A stretch of 64,000 nucleotides of DNA from Bryoerythrophyllum caledonicum (taxonomy: Eukaryota > Streptophyta > Bryopsida > Pottiales > Pottiaceae): the NCBI GenBank assembly GCA_963971425.1, contig OZ020521.1, positions 24,382,012-24,446,011 on the forward strand. The letters are read 5' to 3'. This document shows, in pieces, positions 51,432-63,444 of the stretch (its first letter is position 1; each line of letters begins with the position of its first letter). The translations under genes and the position numbers were made by a program. A model generated the notes under the pieces. That model saw only the letters and a program-made list of their open reading frames with translations, searched no databases and was not told where the DNA came from.

Positions 51432-54400
51432 TGTTGCAGTTTGTAGAGTGAGTGTTCCTCCGGATAGCACTTAATTGGAGCTAAATGTAATCGGAATATC
51501 CGATCTAAATTTGTTCCCACAGAGATCTATTGTTTCTTTCTTAAATGATAAGGACAACTAACTATTATCATCCTATCATCTACCAGTTAGGTTCCTATTC
51601 AAACGTCGACTTACTCATCCGGATCCTTCTGGATTCCGGATGTCTCTTCTTTCAATTTCCGGCCCCTTCCGGGTTCCGGATAGTGTCAGACGGAGTTTGC
51701 TTCCCGAGTTTTTAACTGAGTGGTCGGGTACCACTGATCTTGTTTTGCGTAAGTGGCCGGATTCCCTACTCTCTTCTGACTTAAAGTGGCAGGACATCCA
51801 CTCTTCCTACTTTGCTAACCGGTAGTTGGTTTGTTGCTTCTGGATTCACTCTCTCACATAATCTGAAAGGCCTTCCAGATACGGTCACTCAGAAGCTCGT
51901 CCGAACTACAACGACATTCCGGTTGATGCTCAGTGGTTCTATGAGATGCGTGTGGTGGATTTGTACATAAACTTCCTTCTAGACATACACCTCAGGCTTT
52001 TTCCTCTATCGTTAGGGGAAATTCTGGCCGCAATCGGAATTCGGGTTCGCACGGATTCTCCGTGCCCTGGGAGCTATCAGACTCACCACCTACGGTACCC
52101 TCCCTCCCCCTCCAAGCTTCTTCCGGTCACTGTGGATCATCAGACTCTACCTAATCTCTCCTTCAGCTTTTCCGGGCGCTCTCCTCGAGCAAGCCCCAAC
52201 CGGTTGTACTAGGTGCAATCCTTGTACCACTTCACATCCAAGAATTAATTCACAAGACATCAACCCCAATGGATCTTATTCTCTATTTACAAACTAGTAC
52301 TCCATCACCATAAGCTCAAGAAGAGAAAATATACTAACGAAAAATACTCTTCATGAAAGAGAAAACAAGACCCTGAGCCGACTAAAACTCATGTATTTAG
52401 TAACCACTAACACCTGATCCTAAAATCTTATCCTATCAGCTGAAAATCTGGAAAATCCTATCCTAAAAGTAAAAGGGATCTTATTCCTTGAAATCCGGAA
52501 TTCAAAACTCATATTCGAAAATTCCGGATCTCAGATTCGATTTTCTCGGGTCTAACACAAAACCTAATTTAGGGTTTTCTTTAGCCTACTGCCTGATAGC
52601 CGGGTGCAACCCTGAGCCCCATCCTTAGTCGCTATCTAACTTAAGCACTAGAGGTCCCTATCTACGGAGTAACGTGGTTCTTCCTCCTACTACTGCGGCG
52701 CGTAGGGGTAACCTCCGCTAGTGCTGCGCTGGCTTCCGGATGTGTCGGAATGGTAGCTAGCGGCTCGTGTACTGAGGCAGATACCTGCATCCTTGGTCCG
52801 GAAGGCATTTCTGGATCTTCTACTATTGTGGTCCGGGCTGATGGAGCGGTTGTCCGGACATGGAGGCTCTGGAGGTCCCGAAAGCTACCATAGGGACTGA
52901 CTACCATGGGCGTCCCTGCAAAGCTCCTAGGTAAAGGGACCGTTTCTGGTGGCACCGAAGAAAGAGACTCTGATGGAATCCAGAAGGGCAACGGGGATAT
53001 TTGCATATCTTCTGGCGTTTCCTACCACTTCTCGATACTCTTTGTGCTCGGGAAGGCCACCCAATTCCAATTCATCGGAGAGTTGAAATCCGGAGTTTCC
53101 ACAAGGTCGTTGAAGCCTCCGGTAGGGGTCTTCGTGGTGTCGGCTGCAGGTCTAAGTAAAAAGCCCGATGTGGGTCGAGGCGGAGATCCGGCTTCCGGTA
53201 CGGATGGAGATCCGGATGGCCCTGTAGTGGTTCCGGATGGACCTACAGTGTCTGGAGCCGAAGGTGTTGCGTTAGAGCTGGAGCTTCTGGTACTAGTGAG
53301 GCCGCGGCTACGAGATTTTTCGCCTGCTCTTGCATTTTGCTCTAGGTGCTCTCCATCTTCCGGCTGTGGTCCAAGAGGAATTGGATGATCTGCCCCTTGT
53401 TGAGCTTCTCGTTCCTCTCCAGGCTCTCAGTGTAGAGAAGAGCTCGGTTGACAGTATCCACCGGAAAGTCCAGCGCTGTGCGAATCTTCGTTAAGGTCAG
53501 AGTGGTTGCCCGGACCTTCGCTTCCGCCACAACTCTCGCATGCTAATCTGCATCTCTTGCGGCCTCCGCAAGTCGTACCTGTGCTAGAGCCGGGTGATGG
53601 TTTGGGTGACGGTGGTGTTTTCTTGCTCTAACCTCTCGATGGACCTCTCCTTGGCCTTCATCCAAATGAGTCGTGGGATGAAGTCATCAGAACACTCCGT
53701 ACCTACCGCCTCCATGACGGCGAGGATCATGGCGTGCCGTTCCCAGATTTCTCCTTCTTGGATCCGGGTTTGCCAGACGATATGTCTGCAGAGCTTATTG
53801 ACGTCCACAAGAATGTCGTCAATGATATTTGGACCCCACGTTGGTCCAGGTTCTGATGCGGTCGTGAATCGCTCTTCTTCAACTTCTGAGGTTGGTGGTG
53901 CCGCGGTTAGACTGTGAGCTTCGATTGTTGACAAAGGTTGGCCGGCTCCCGACGCTTTCGGAGTCTTCTCAACTGAAGCACTCCGCTTCCGGGATCTCCT
54001 GAGTATGAGAGGGGACGATGACTTCTCCGTCTCAGAGTCCTCCGAAACTTCCTGCTCCTCATCCGTCTCCATTCCTCCGTATGTCTGGATGCTGAGCAGG
54101 CTGTCATACTCGGCTTGCTCGTCCGGGCTCCGCATTTTCTGCTTCACATACATATGGGCTACGTAGGTGGAGAGGGGTGTTGGGATTTTCCGGGTTTTCG
54201 GCACGTTTTTGACCATGTGGTCTATCTGCTCGTCCATGATGGCTCCCCAATCAACGGACAACTTCCCTCTCATCGACCCTAGAATTAAACTAGCTAGTTT
54301 GGCCACTATCCATTTAAGTTTCTCGGGGTGGAAAATAGGGTTAAAGAAGGCCATCACTAACCTCGCATCCAGATCTGTGAGGTCGTTGGGTACAAACCCG

Positions 54401-55526
54401 TCTTTAGGGTTTGCCTTCGAGTGGAACTCGCCCTTCAAGATGTTGTGGTCGCGCTCCGCCATGTTGATCGTCCATGCGTGGAGTCCATAGGTGTCGCTCC
54501 AAAGCGATGTAGTCCAGACCTCCGGATGCGCCCAGACGCGCTTCTCGTACTGGCTTGGTGGCTCTCCCAGGAGCTCCGCCACCATGGCTTCGCTCTGGAA
54601 CGCCTAGGGTGCCTCCAAGAGGCTTGCGCATCCCATTATCTTGAGGTAGCTCTTCAAAACCCTATAGGTCTTGACCGGTTTTGGAATCTCTGGCATCACC
54701 TTCTACTGCAGCACGATTCCGCCTGCTGAAGCCTTGCCCTTCTTGTCCGCCATTCGCGCCCACCTCTCCGTGAACTTGTGCCTCGCAATGGTGACCGGAA
54801 ATCTTGCACGCACTGACTTCACCAAGTCCCTTATGCTACGCTTAGTATCTGTGCTCTACAGTCCCACACGAAGATCGGGCGTGAAAACCCTAAGGAAATG
54901 TGGGGAGAAGAAGAGAACTGAGACTGCTGGAAAGCCTAAAAGAATGGCGCCCAAGGTTGGCAGTTGCGTTATATATCTGACGCGCTGTAGGAAAACCGTT
55001 ACTCGTCATAATGGCGTTTCCGGATCTAGCTGCCGCCGTACTCCGGTTTCGCAACTTCTAGGAAAATGCTGTAACTACGTCTTCTAAAGATTCCGGCTCA
55101 GCATTAACACCTTATTTCTTTGATGAAATTATTTATGCTACTATAGCTAACTAACTACCTAATTTTTTATAAAAAATCTTCTTTCCTTCCAAATTCGGTG
55201 TTAAGTTCCGGAAGATAGTGGGAACACCTTTCTACATGGTCTTTATTATGATGTCGTTTCTGGTTTCCGGATTTCTTCCAATTCTGGATACTTCCGGTTC
55301 GGTGATGTTTCCACCATGACGATTTCTGCCGGGTCTGGTTGTATTTGGATCTCCGAATTAAGCATTTCAGTTGAGCTTTTAAGAAACTTGCCCACACTTA
55401 TTCGTCTTATTTGTTGATTCTGCTTTCCTATTGTATTAATTTGCCTTCTAACCTCCTACTAATTTTTTTTGTAATTGCCGGATTTTACGGTAAACTTCTG
55501 GAACCTCGTCGGAACGGATTCCCAGA
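51432..55526 (-). mobile_element. Gag-like pol-less element, copy E
   Basis: Minus strand: the 5' end near 55526 (TCTGGGAATCCGTTCCGACG) and the 3' end at 51432 (complement CTACAAACTGCAACA) match the family termini. A gag-like gene lies at 54753-52662 and a long 3' region at 52661-51432. A TATATAACG motif lies near 54970. No target duplication was found, so one end may be altered. Confidence 0.65.
52662..54753 (-). pseudogene. Gag-like gene, copy E (divergent)
   Basis: ATG at 54753 (MADKKGKASAGG). In-frame TAG at codon 17 and TAG in place of Trp in the LLE-x-PW block, then a 333-codon open stretch (54585-53584) with VWAHPEVWTTSLWSDTYGLH, MAFFNPIFHPEKLKWIVAK and a coiled-coil region. After 53584 the frame changes; the blocks RTALDFPVDTVNRALLYTES (near 53450) and a Ser/Pro-rich end with TPTRRSSRRKN (stop at 52662) are in other frames. 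It is the only copy with the PEW-to-ERRDEF linker unbroken. Confidence 0.65.
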
Positions 55527-55751
55527 GACGTTAAGATGAGCAAGAAGGAGGGAAAGGTAACACAATTTGCAACAAGAAAGTAGTAAAATTGATTTCTACC
55601 TTCTAGGGAATCAGGAGGAGAGTGATTAGTGTTATAATTTTGGTAACTCTCACAAAGACACACACACTAGAGGTGCCAAAATAATGGTCACGTCCCCAAG
55701 TAACAAGTTTTAATATTAAGATTTGTTTGAATACACATAGATTTGCAAAAT
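55527..55751. other. Short spacer between elements E and B
   Basis: Non-coding; nothing recognised. Confidence 0.5.
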
Positions 55752-57040
55752 TGTTGCAGTTCGTAGAGACAATATCCCTTCGAAATGCACCCAATTGTCA
55801 CTAAGTGCTTTCCAAAGTAACCGCCTTGGTTTCGTTCCCACAGAGACCTAATGTTATTTTCCACATACTCCGGTTTACTAAACTTATAACATCAAATCGT
55901 TTACGAGTTAGCTATCATCTTTACTTAAGTAGGGTAGATCCGGATCCTTTCGGAGCCGGATGTTATACAGCCCTGTCCGGAATGTAATTTCCGGAACGCT
56001 GAAGGGTAGTTTGATTTATCTTTGTTCCACATCAGAGAGTCTCCTAGAGTTTTTAAACGAGTGGCCGGAGTCCACTGATCCAGTTTTGTGTAAGAGGCTG
56101 GATTTTCCACTGCCCTGTGACTTTAAGTGGTTAGGCACCCACTGTCCGGAACTTATAGTGACCGAACACCACTCTCCCATTTGGCTGACTAGTGATTTGA
56201 TTGTTGATGCCAGAGGTAGACTCTCACGACATCCGGAAGGCCTTCCGGATGCGGTCACACAGAGACAAGTCCGGACTACAACAACATTCTGGTGGGTACG
56301 GTTACAATTCTCCGGAACAGAGGCTCACCGTTCATTATGGGTATTCCGTCTAGATATTGGTAACAGGCTTTTTCCTATCTTAGGGGAGAACTCCGGCATG
56401 AACCGGAATCCAGTTTAACACGGATTCTTCCGTGAACTAGAGATTACCAGGAACACCTCTGTAGTTCATCACTTCCCCTCCTGGCTACCTACGGACCCTG
56501 GAGACTACCAGGAACACCTTTGCAATAGCACTCTCCAACTTTCCCAGGCGATCTCCTAACACCGACCTAGATAGTTTTCCCCCTCCGGCAAAACAATTGA
56601 GTTACACTATTCTAGAAGAATCACTCATACAACCACACCCACAAGAATGGATCCGTCGCTCACAAGTTCCACACGTCACACCAAGACACAAGGTAGCAAG
56701 TCTAGTGCAAATAGGTAACGAATATTTCCAAGTGAGAAGAACAAGATGAAAAGGTTTTTCCCAAAACCTCCCTACTAAGTACTAACTAAGTTCTTTCTAA
56801 ATTTAGCATTCCTCCTAGCTATCTGCTAGATCTAATCTAAAAGATTTGAGAAATCTGGAAAAGTTCCAGATCCGATCTCAGATCCTAAAATCTCGGAACA
56901 GTTCCGTCTCCGGAATTCCTACTCTAATTACAAAACTGGCCGTTGATTCCGTCAGCAGCCGGGTACACTTGGGGCCCCATCGTTAATCGCTGTTGATTCG
57001 GAATCTAAAACCCTAAGAGAAATATAAAAACCTAACTAAC

Positions 57041-57851
57041 CTAAGTCGGAGCACCTGGGCCCCGATTTCTCCCAGTCTTGCGGGAGGGGGAAATCTCCAC
57101 CGGAGCGCGCTACTTGCCCTTCGCCTTCTTGACGTTGCAGGCAAAAGATTGGTCTTTCGGGTCGATGGTCTAGTCGCTAGAGTAACACCGGCCACCGGAG
57201 TCCTGGCGTCCGGCGGTGGAGGGGACTGTTCCGGTGATCCTTCTAGAACCGGCGGTGCTAGCAGTTCCGTCGCGAAAGGTGACCTGGTCTCCTGGACCAA
57301 ATCTTGGTAGCTTCCGGACGGACTCCTTGGTTTGGGCGCCAACCTCCGGGACACAGACTTGGGCGGTATCGGAAACTCACCTTCTACCGTAGGATCTGGC
57401 AGGCGCATATTTGATGGCGACAGAAGATCCGGAAGCTTCTTCAGGATCTCACTCGTACTCGGATTGGGAAGTACGATGCCCTCCGTTGGTGTCCGAGGTG
57501 ACGTAGTGTTGAGAGACTCCGGATTCGCTGAGGTGCCCGGAGCAGGAGTGGTCTTGGTCGGTGGTTCCGGAGGGACCGCAGTTTGGGTTGGGGTCGTGGT
57601 GCCTTCCGGTCCAGGTGCTGCCCGGTCTTCTGGAAGCTCCTCGGTGATGTTGTCGACGAGCAGCTTCATCTGCTCCCAGGTCCGTCCCATCTTCTCCGCT
57701 TGGTCCAGGAGAAACCGGATGATGTTGGCCTTAGTTACCTTCTCCTTCTTCTCCACCTGTTCGGTGAAGAGCCGGCTCCAGTTGATCACATCCACCGGAA
57801 ATTCTAGGGCCGCCCGGACCTCTTTCGAGGCCGCTGCGGACGCATTGGCCT
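57041..57851 (-). pseudogene. Gag-like gene, copy B, C-terminal half
   Basis: Reads KANASAAASKEVRAALEFPV, EKVTKANIIRFLLDQAEKMG, a Pro-rich part and ends at TAG 57043-57041; a frame change occurs near the end (57180). The upstream half is beyond copy A at 61756. Confidence 0.7.
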
Positions 57852-58371
57852 TGTGGGACTCCGTTCCCACGTGGTGCCGGAAGTTACCCTTATATTCCGG
57901 CCAGAACAAAAAAATTAGTAAATAGTTACGCTAGTTTGGTCTAAGGAACAACATATAGTCTTGATGAAAGAATAAAGTTGGAGGAGACGATCTGCAAACC
58001 CTAGTTAAGCCTAAAACTGTCAAATACGGAACCGGAGCAGTTACCAGGATTCCGGGTCAGGTGGTTATCCGGAACTGACGGTCGGAACTGTCACTGTCAA
58101 CCGTCATCATGATACCGTACTAACGGTCCGACTACTTATAGCTGGGGTTTGGAGGGATACTCTTTCTTCTCACTTTGTCTTCCCGTGCCTCGGCTTGTTC
58201 TTTCTTTTGCTCTCGCATTCTCTCTCGCTCTTACGGTTTTCCGAACCGCTTGCTGTTAGGGTTTGGAGAATTGGACAGTTAGAACGGACGTGTGTTTGTT
58301 AGCGAGGGCTTTTGTGAGGACGGTGCGTGCAGGGACAGCCTCGAGAAATAGTGAGGTGATAGTCTGATTCC

Positions 58372-60439
58372 ATGAAGTCTGTGCCGATGGCCAAGAAGAA
58401 GAGAACGGACAGAGACAGGCACGGCCGAAGAGACGAGGAGCCGATAGTTGCATTGCCCCCCTTAACCCGCGTTCTTCCGGAAATCCCAGAAGACCCGGAG
58501 GAACTCGGTATGCTGAAGAACAACCTGAAGTATATGGGTTGTCAAGGTTTACTTGAGGTTCCGTGGGGCATCCGGGAGGAGGTCTACGTATCGGAGCTTG
58601 TTGGGTCGCCGGACGAGAAATACAAGGGACTGATGAGAGCCCATCCGGAAGTCTGGGGAGTCCCGGAGTGGTCTTAGGCCTACAATTTTCCGGGCTGGCT
58701 GCACCAAGGTGGTGGAACGGCGGGACGAGTTTTTAGCGGAAGAGTTCGGAGGACCAGCAGGCCCGAAGGACGGCTACAACCTCCAAGACCTTCGGCACCA
58801 GGATGCCTGGCTCGTGCTAGGGTTTTTAAACCCTATCTTCCATCCGGAAAAGCCAAAACGGGTGGTGGCGAAGTGGGCCTGCACTTTCCTCGGAGCACTC
58901 CGGGGAAAGATCGCCGTCGACTGGGGAACGTTGATGACCGACCTAATCAACCGGTTGGTCGCCAATCTCCAGAAGGTAAAGAAATCGGCAACACCGCTGG
59001 CCTTGTACGTAGTGCACCTTTATGCGCACCACCAGCAACTCACTCAGGTGGAAGTCCGGCACTACGACGAAGTGCTTAACTTCCAGAGATACGAAGCGAA
59101 CGAGTCGGAAGAAGAGGAGTCCGGAGAAAAGGAGACACTGCCTGGAGCAGCAACCACGAGCACTCCGGAAGTCCGGAAGACTTCTAAGAGACCTCGGGGG
59201 AAGGAGCCCGAGGCGGAGAATCCGGGCATCGACAGCTCCTCAGCATCTTTCGGAGAGGATGAGTCCGGACCATCAGAAGGAACTAGCCGGAAGAGGAGGA
59301 AGGTAGACAAGGATGACTTCAAGGGACAGCTCAAGCAAATGGACGAGCTCACCCGAGAGATCGGCTGGAGGGTTGGCCTCCTTAAGGAGACCAACTTTGT
59401 CATCACCACCAGCGTGGAGCAGATCTTCCGGAGCCTAGACGTCGACCGGCTGGAAGGCGCCATCAACCGGGTGGAGGAACCCCGGAACCGGGAGACGGAC
59501 TCGAAGGCACTACATATGCAAATCTCCACCATGTACAAAGCCAGCAATGACATGGAGAAGAAGATGAAGCGGTACCTTGCGGAGGCCGCCCTGGCAGTGA
59601 CGGCCCGGAAACTGGCCAAGGAAAAGGCTAATGCTTCCGCCGCCGCCTTGACGGAGGTCCGGGCAGCCCTGGACTTCCCGGTGGACACGGTCAACCGGAG
59701 CCGACTCTTCACCGAACTGGTGGAGAAGAAGGAGAAGGTCAGCAGGGCCAACATCATCCGGTTCCTGCTAGACCAGGCGGAGAAGATGGGTCGGACATGG
59801 GAGCAGATGCGACTGCTCGTTGACAACGTCACCCAGGGTCTTCCGGAGGACCCCGAAGCACCGACACTAGGGGGGGCCCCAACCCCAGGACGAACTACCG
59901 CCCCTCCGGAACCCCCGCCGCCTACAACCACTTTTGCTCCGGGGACCTCCGCGAATCCGGAGACCTTGGACACTCCGTCGCCACGGACACCAACGGAAGG
60001 TATCATGCTCCCCAATCCGAGTACGAGTGAGATTCTGAAGAAGCTTTCGGATCTCCTGTCGCCACCCAACATGCGGCTACCGGATCCTCCGGCGGAAGGC
60101 GACCCTCCAACTGCACCAAGGTCCGTGTCCCGGAGATTGGCGGACGGACCTAGGAGTCCATCCGGAAGCTATCGAGACCTGGTCCAGCAGGCTGGAACGG
60201 CTTCCATAGCGGGAATACCAACTCCCCCGATTCCGGAAGGATCACCGCTACAGCCCCCTCCACCGCCGGACGCCAGTACTCCGGTGGCAGTTGTCCCTCG
60301 AGCGGCCGGACCATCGACCCGGAGGACCACCCTTTCGCCGGCAACGTCAAAGAAGGCGAAGGGCAAGGCCTGTGTTCCGGTAGAGATCTCTCCCTCCCGC
60401 CGGAGTGGGAGAAACCGGGGCCCAGGAGCTCCAACTTAG
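58372..60439 (+). pseudogene. Gag-like gene, copy A (best preserved)
   Basis: Begins MKSVPMAKKKRTDRDRHGRR. A TAG (58675-58677) replaces Gln after VPEWS and one extra T in AATTTTCC shifts the frame; from 58709 the second frame is open for 576 codons. Order in the product: basic N-terminus, globular part (LPEIPEDPEELGMLKNNLKY to HLYAHHQQLT), acidic Ser-rich linker with KRPRGK and RKRRKVDK, long helical part (MEKKMKRYLAEAALAVTARK, ANIIRFLLDQAEKMGRTWEQ), Pro-rich region and basic end (KKAKGKACVPVEISPSRRSG). No zinc knuckle, no catalytic motif. Role inferred as particle or RNA-binding protein; a captured host gene is the alternative. Confidence 0.75.
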
Positions 60440-61750
60440 GATTAGATAGGTTTTGAATTTCTTTGTCTTCTTTTCTCAGGGTTAGAGTCCGGATTTGCAG
60501 CGACTAACCATGGGGTCCCAAGCGCACCCGGCTGCTGCCGGAATCAATAGCCAGTTTTGTAGATTAAGTAGGAATTCCGGAGACGGAACTGTTCCGTGAT
60601 TTATGGATCTGAGATCGGATCTGGAACTTTGCAGATTTTTCGGATCCTTTAGATAAGATCTAAGTGGACTTCCCGTAGATAGGTAGGAGGAAAGACTAAA
60701 TTTAGTCAGGACTTAGTTAGTACTTAGTAGTAGGGTTTTAGGCAAAACCCTTTTATCTTGTTCTTCTCACTCGGAAATATACGCTATCATTTACACTAGA
60801 TTTGTTACCTTGTGTGGATTGTAGTATATGGAACATGTGAGTGACGGATCCATTCTTGAGGGTAGGGTTGTGTGAATAATTCTTTCCGGAATAGGGTAAG
60901 TCCACTATTTCGCCGGAGGGATAAGCTGTCAAGGTCGGTATCAGGAGATCGCTTGGGAGAGTTGGAGAGAACTATTGCAGAGGTGTTCCTGGTAGTCTCC
61001 AGGGTCCGGAAGTAGCCAGGAGGGGAGGAGATGAACTGCAGAGGTGTTCCTGGTAATCTCTAGTTCACGGAAGTAACCGTGCTAAACTGAATTCCAGTCA
61101 CGGCCGGAGTTCTTCCCTAAGATAGGAAAAAGCCTGGTACCCATATCTAGACGGAATAACCATAGTGAATAGTGAGTCTCTGTACCGGAAAATTGCAACC
61201 ATACCCGCCGGAATGCCGTTGTAGTCCGGATTAGTCTTTGTATGACCGCATCTGAAAGGCCTTCCGGATGTCGTAAGAGCCGACGTCTGGCAGCAGCAAT
61301 CAGTTTACCAGTTAGCATAGTAGGGAGAATAATGTTTGGTCACTATAAAATCCGGACAGTGGGTGCCTAGCCACTTTAAGTCACAGGGCAGTGGGAAACC
61401 CAGCCACTTACACAAAACAGGATTAGTGGACTTCGGCCACTCGCTTAAAAACTCCAGGAGAGTCTCTGAGGAGGAACAGAGACAAATCAAACTACCCTCC
61501 TGATTTCTGGACCTACTCTCCGGAAACCATTGTAAGTAATCCGGATTCCGGAAGAATTCGGATCTAACCTAAGTAAGAAAAGACTATAGCTAACTCGTAA
61601 CCGAATTGCTTTGTTAAACTGAGTAATCCGGAGTATTGGAAAAAAGATATTTAGGTCTATGTGGGAACGAAACCGGAGCGGTTACTTTGGGAAACTCTTA
61701 GTGACGATTGGGAGCATTCCGGAGGAATACTGTCTCTACAAACTGCAACA
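60440..61750 (+). other. Long 3' region of copy A
   Basis: Non-coding 1.3 kb conserved in outline in copies B, C, D and E. It contains a direct repeat GCAGAGGTGTTCCTGGTA (near 60979 and 61039) whose collapse explains the shorter copy C, and the 91-bp terminal block. Confidence 0.6.
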
Positions 61751-61755
61751 GGCCT

Positions 61756-62841
61756 TCTCCTTAGCCAGTTTCCGGGCCGACACCGCCAGGCCTGCCTCCG
61801 CGAGGTAGTGCTTCAGCTTCCTTTCCATCTCCGTACTGGCCTTGTACATGGAAGAGATTTGGGTGTGCAGTGCCTTCATGTCCACCTCCGGCTCCGGAGT
61901 TCCTCTGCCCTGTTGATGGCGTCCTCCAGCCAGTCGACATCCAAACTTCGGAAGATTTGCTCCACGCTGGTGGTGATGATGAAGTTGGTCTCCTTAAGGA
62001 GCCCAACCCTCCAAGCGATATCGCGTGTGAGCTCATCCATCAGCTTGAGCTGACCTCTACAGTCGTCCCAATCAACCTTCCTCTTCTTCCGGCTGGTCCC
62101 TCTTGAGGGTCCGAACTCGTCTTCTCCAGACAATGCAGACGAGCTGCGGATGCCCGGACTCTCCGCCTCGGGCTCTTTCCTCCGAGGTCTCTTTGGTGCC
62201 TTCCGGCCTTCCGGAGTGCCTGTGGGTGTTGCTTCCGGCACAGGCTCCTTCTCTCCGGACTTCTCTTCCTCCGACTCGTCCCCTCCATACCTCTGGAAGT
62301 TAAGGACTTCGTCGTACTTCCGGATTTCCGCCTAAGTTAGCTGCTGGTGGTGAGCATAGAGGTGCACTACATACGAGGCCAGCGGTGTTGCCGATTAATT
62401 CACCTTATGGAGATTGGCCACGAGACGGTTGATCATCTCGGTCATCAGCGTTCTCCAGTCGACGATGATCTTCCCTCGGAGTGCTCCGAAGAAAGTGCAA
62501 GCTCACTTCGCCACTACCCGCCTCGGCTTTTCCAAATGGAAGATAGGGTTGAAAAACCCTAGCACGAGTTGGGCATCCAGGTGCCGAAGGTCTTGAAGGT
62601 TGTAGCCATCCTTCGAGTCCGCTGGTCCTCCGAACTCCTCCGCCAGAAACTCGTCCCGCCTTTCCTCCACCTTGGTGCGGCCGGCTCGGAAGTTCTATGC
62701 CTGAGACCATTCCGGAACTCTCCAGACTTCCGGATGGACTCTCATCAGCCCTTTGTATTTACTGTCCGGCGTCCCTACCAACTTCCGGACGTAGACCTCC
62801 TCCCGGATGCTCCAGGGGACTTCGAGCAAATCCTCGCATCC
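61756..62841 (-). pseudogene. Gag-like gene, copy B, N-terminal half
   Basis: Continues upstream of 57041-57851. Readable blocks include RKKRKVDWDDCRGQLKLMDE and ELTRDIAWRVGLLKETNFII near 62000, and PEVWRVPEW near 62715. TAG replaces Tyr in the QAYNF block; further stops and frame changes occur near 62390-62400. It ends abruptly near 62841 within the GCEDLLEVPW block. Confidence 0.7.
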
Positions 62842-63306
62842 AGGGTTACTAATCCGACGTCCTTGGGGGTCTGAGAGCGTCCTAGGGCGTCCTAGGTCGC
62901 GGACGTCCTGACGTCACGTCGGACGCAGCATCCGAGGGAGAGGGGTAAAATGCATTTACGGAAGGCCGTAGTAAGTTTTCTGGACCGTCAGATTCCTCAA
63001 AGTGCCACGCGGCAAGATCTCAGCCGTCGAAATGCGTCAGGTCGTCCGACCGGACCCTGCCGTCGGAGAGATCGGACGGCACATCGGCCGTCCGCGTGAT
63101 CGGATGGCCGATGGAGAGATCGTACAGCCCCGATTTGATCGCGGGGGCGCACGACGGCCGTCCGATTAGGCCGACGGCTTGAGGACTGTCCGATCGGGCG
63201 GCTGACCGATCGGGCGGACGGCCGAAAGGGCGGACGGTCGAAAGGGCGGACGGCCGCCCGATCGGACAGCCACGGTGGCGGTCAGCCTCATGGCCGTCCG
63301 CCACCC
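62842..63306 (+). promoter_or_regulatory. GC-rich upstream region of the right-edge gene
   Basis: Non-coding. 63020-63300 is dominated by GGACGGCCG, GATCGGGCGGACGG and complementary CGTCCGATCGG blocks, forming many local inverted repeats. It leads directly into the TATA box. Confidence 0.45.
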
Positions 63307-63313
63307 TATAAAA
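63307..63313 (+). promoter_or_regulatory. TATA box, right-edge gene
   Basis: CCCTATAAAAGGCCG followed by CTAACTCTCTCTCTCACTT: a strong TATA box and pyrimidine-rich start region. It probably drives the reading frame at 63785. Confidence 0.65.
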
Positions 63314-63444
63314 GGCCGTCCGCTAACTCTCTCTCTCACTTTTTTCTTCCCCTCTCGAAATATATTTTTGAGTGGATGCAGAGTGGCTTTGGCTGGCATT
63401 TTTCCATCCATTGGCTCCTCATCTTTAGGAGGGAGAAAGTGATT

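Larger units (their letters stand above)
57852..61750 (+). mobile_element. Gag-like pol-less element, copy A, complete insertion of 3,899 bp
   Basis: It begins TGTGGGACTCCGTTCCCACG and ends CTGCAACA, flanked by GGCCT on both sides (57847-57851 and 61751-61755). TG/CA ends with a 5-bp duplication are the mark of a retroviral-type integrase. Inside: a PBS-like TGGTGCCGGAAGTT starting at 57872, a promoter/leader to 58371, the gag-like gene 58372-60439, a 1.3-kb 3' region, a purine-rich GGAAAAAAGATA (near 61638) and a terminal 91 bp starting TGTGGGAACGAAACC (61660). No RT, RNase H or integrase, and no long direct LTR pair was found by eye. Confidence 0.85.
55752..62841 (-). mobile_element. Gag-like pol-less element, copy B, interrupted by copy A, 5' truncated
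   Basis: Minus strand. The 3' end is at 55752 (complement CTACGAACTGCAACA), the 3' region at 55752-57040, the gag-like gene at 57041-57851 and 61756-62841. The two gene halves join perfectly when copy A (57852-61750) and one GGCCT are removed. The 5' end is lost at about 62841 inside the gag-like gene. Confidence 0.85.

Noticed and set aside
57852-61750. DNA-transposon identity for copy A because both ends start TGT
   Set aside because: Beyond TGT the ends are not inverted repeats of each other; TG/CA ends, a 5-bp duplication, PBS-like and purine-rich sites fit a retroelement better.
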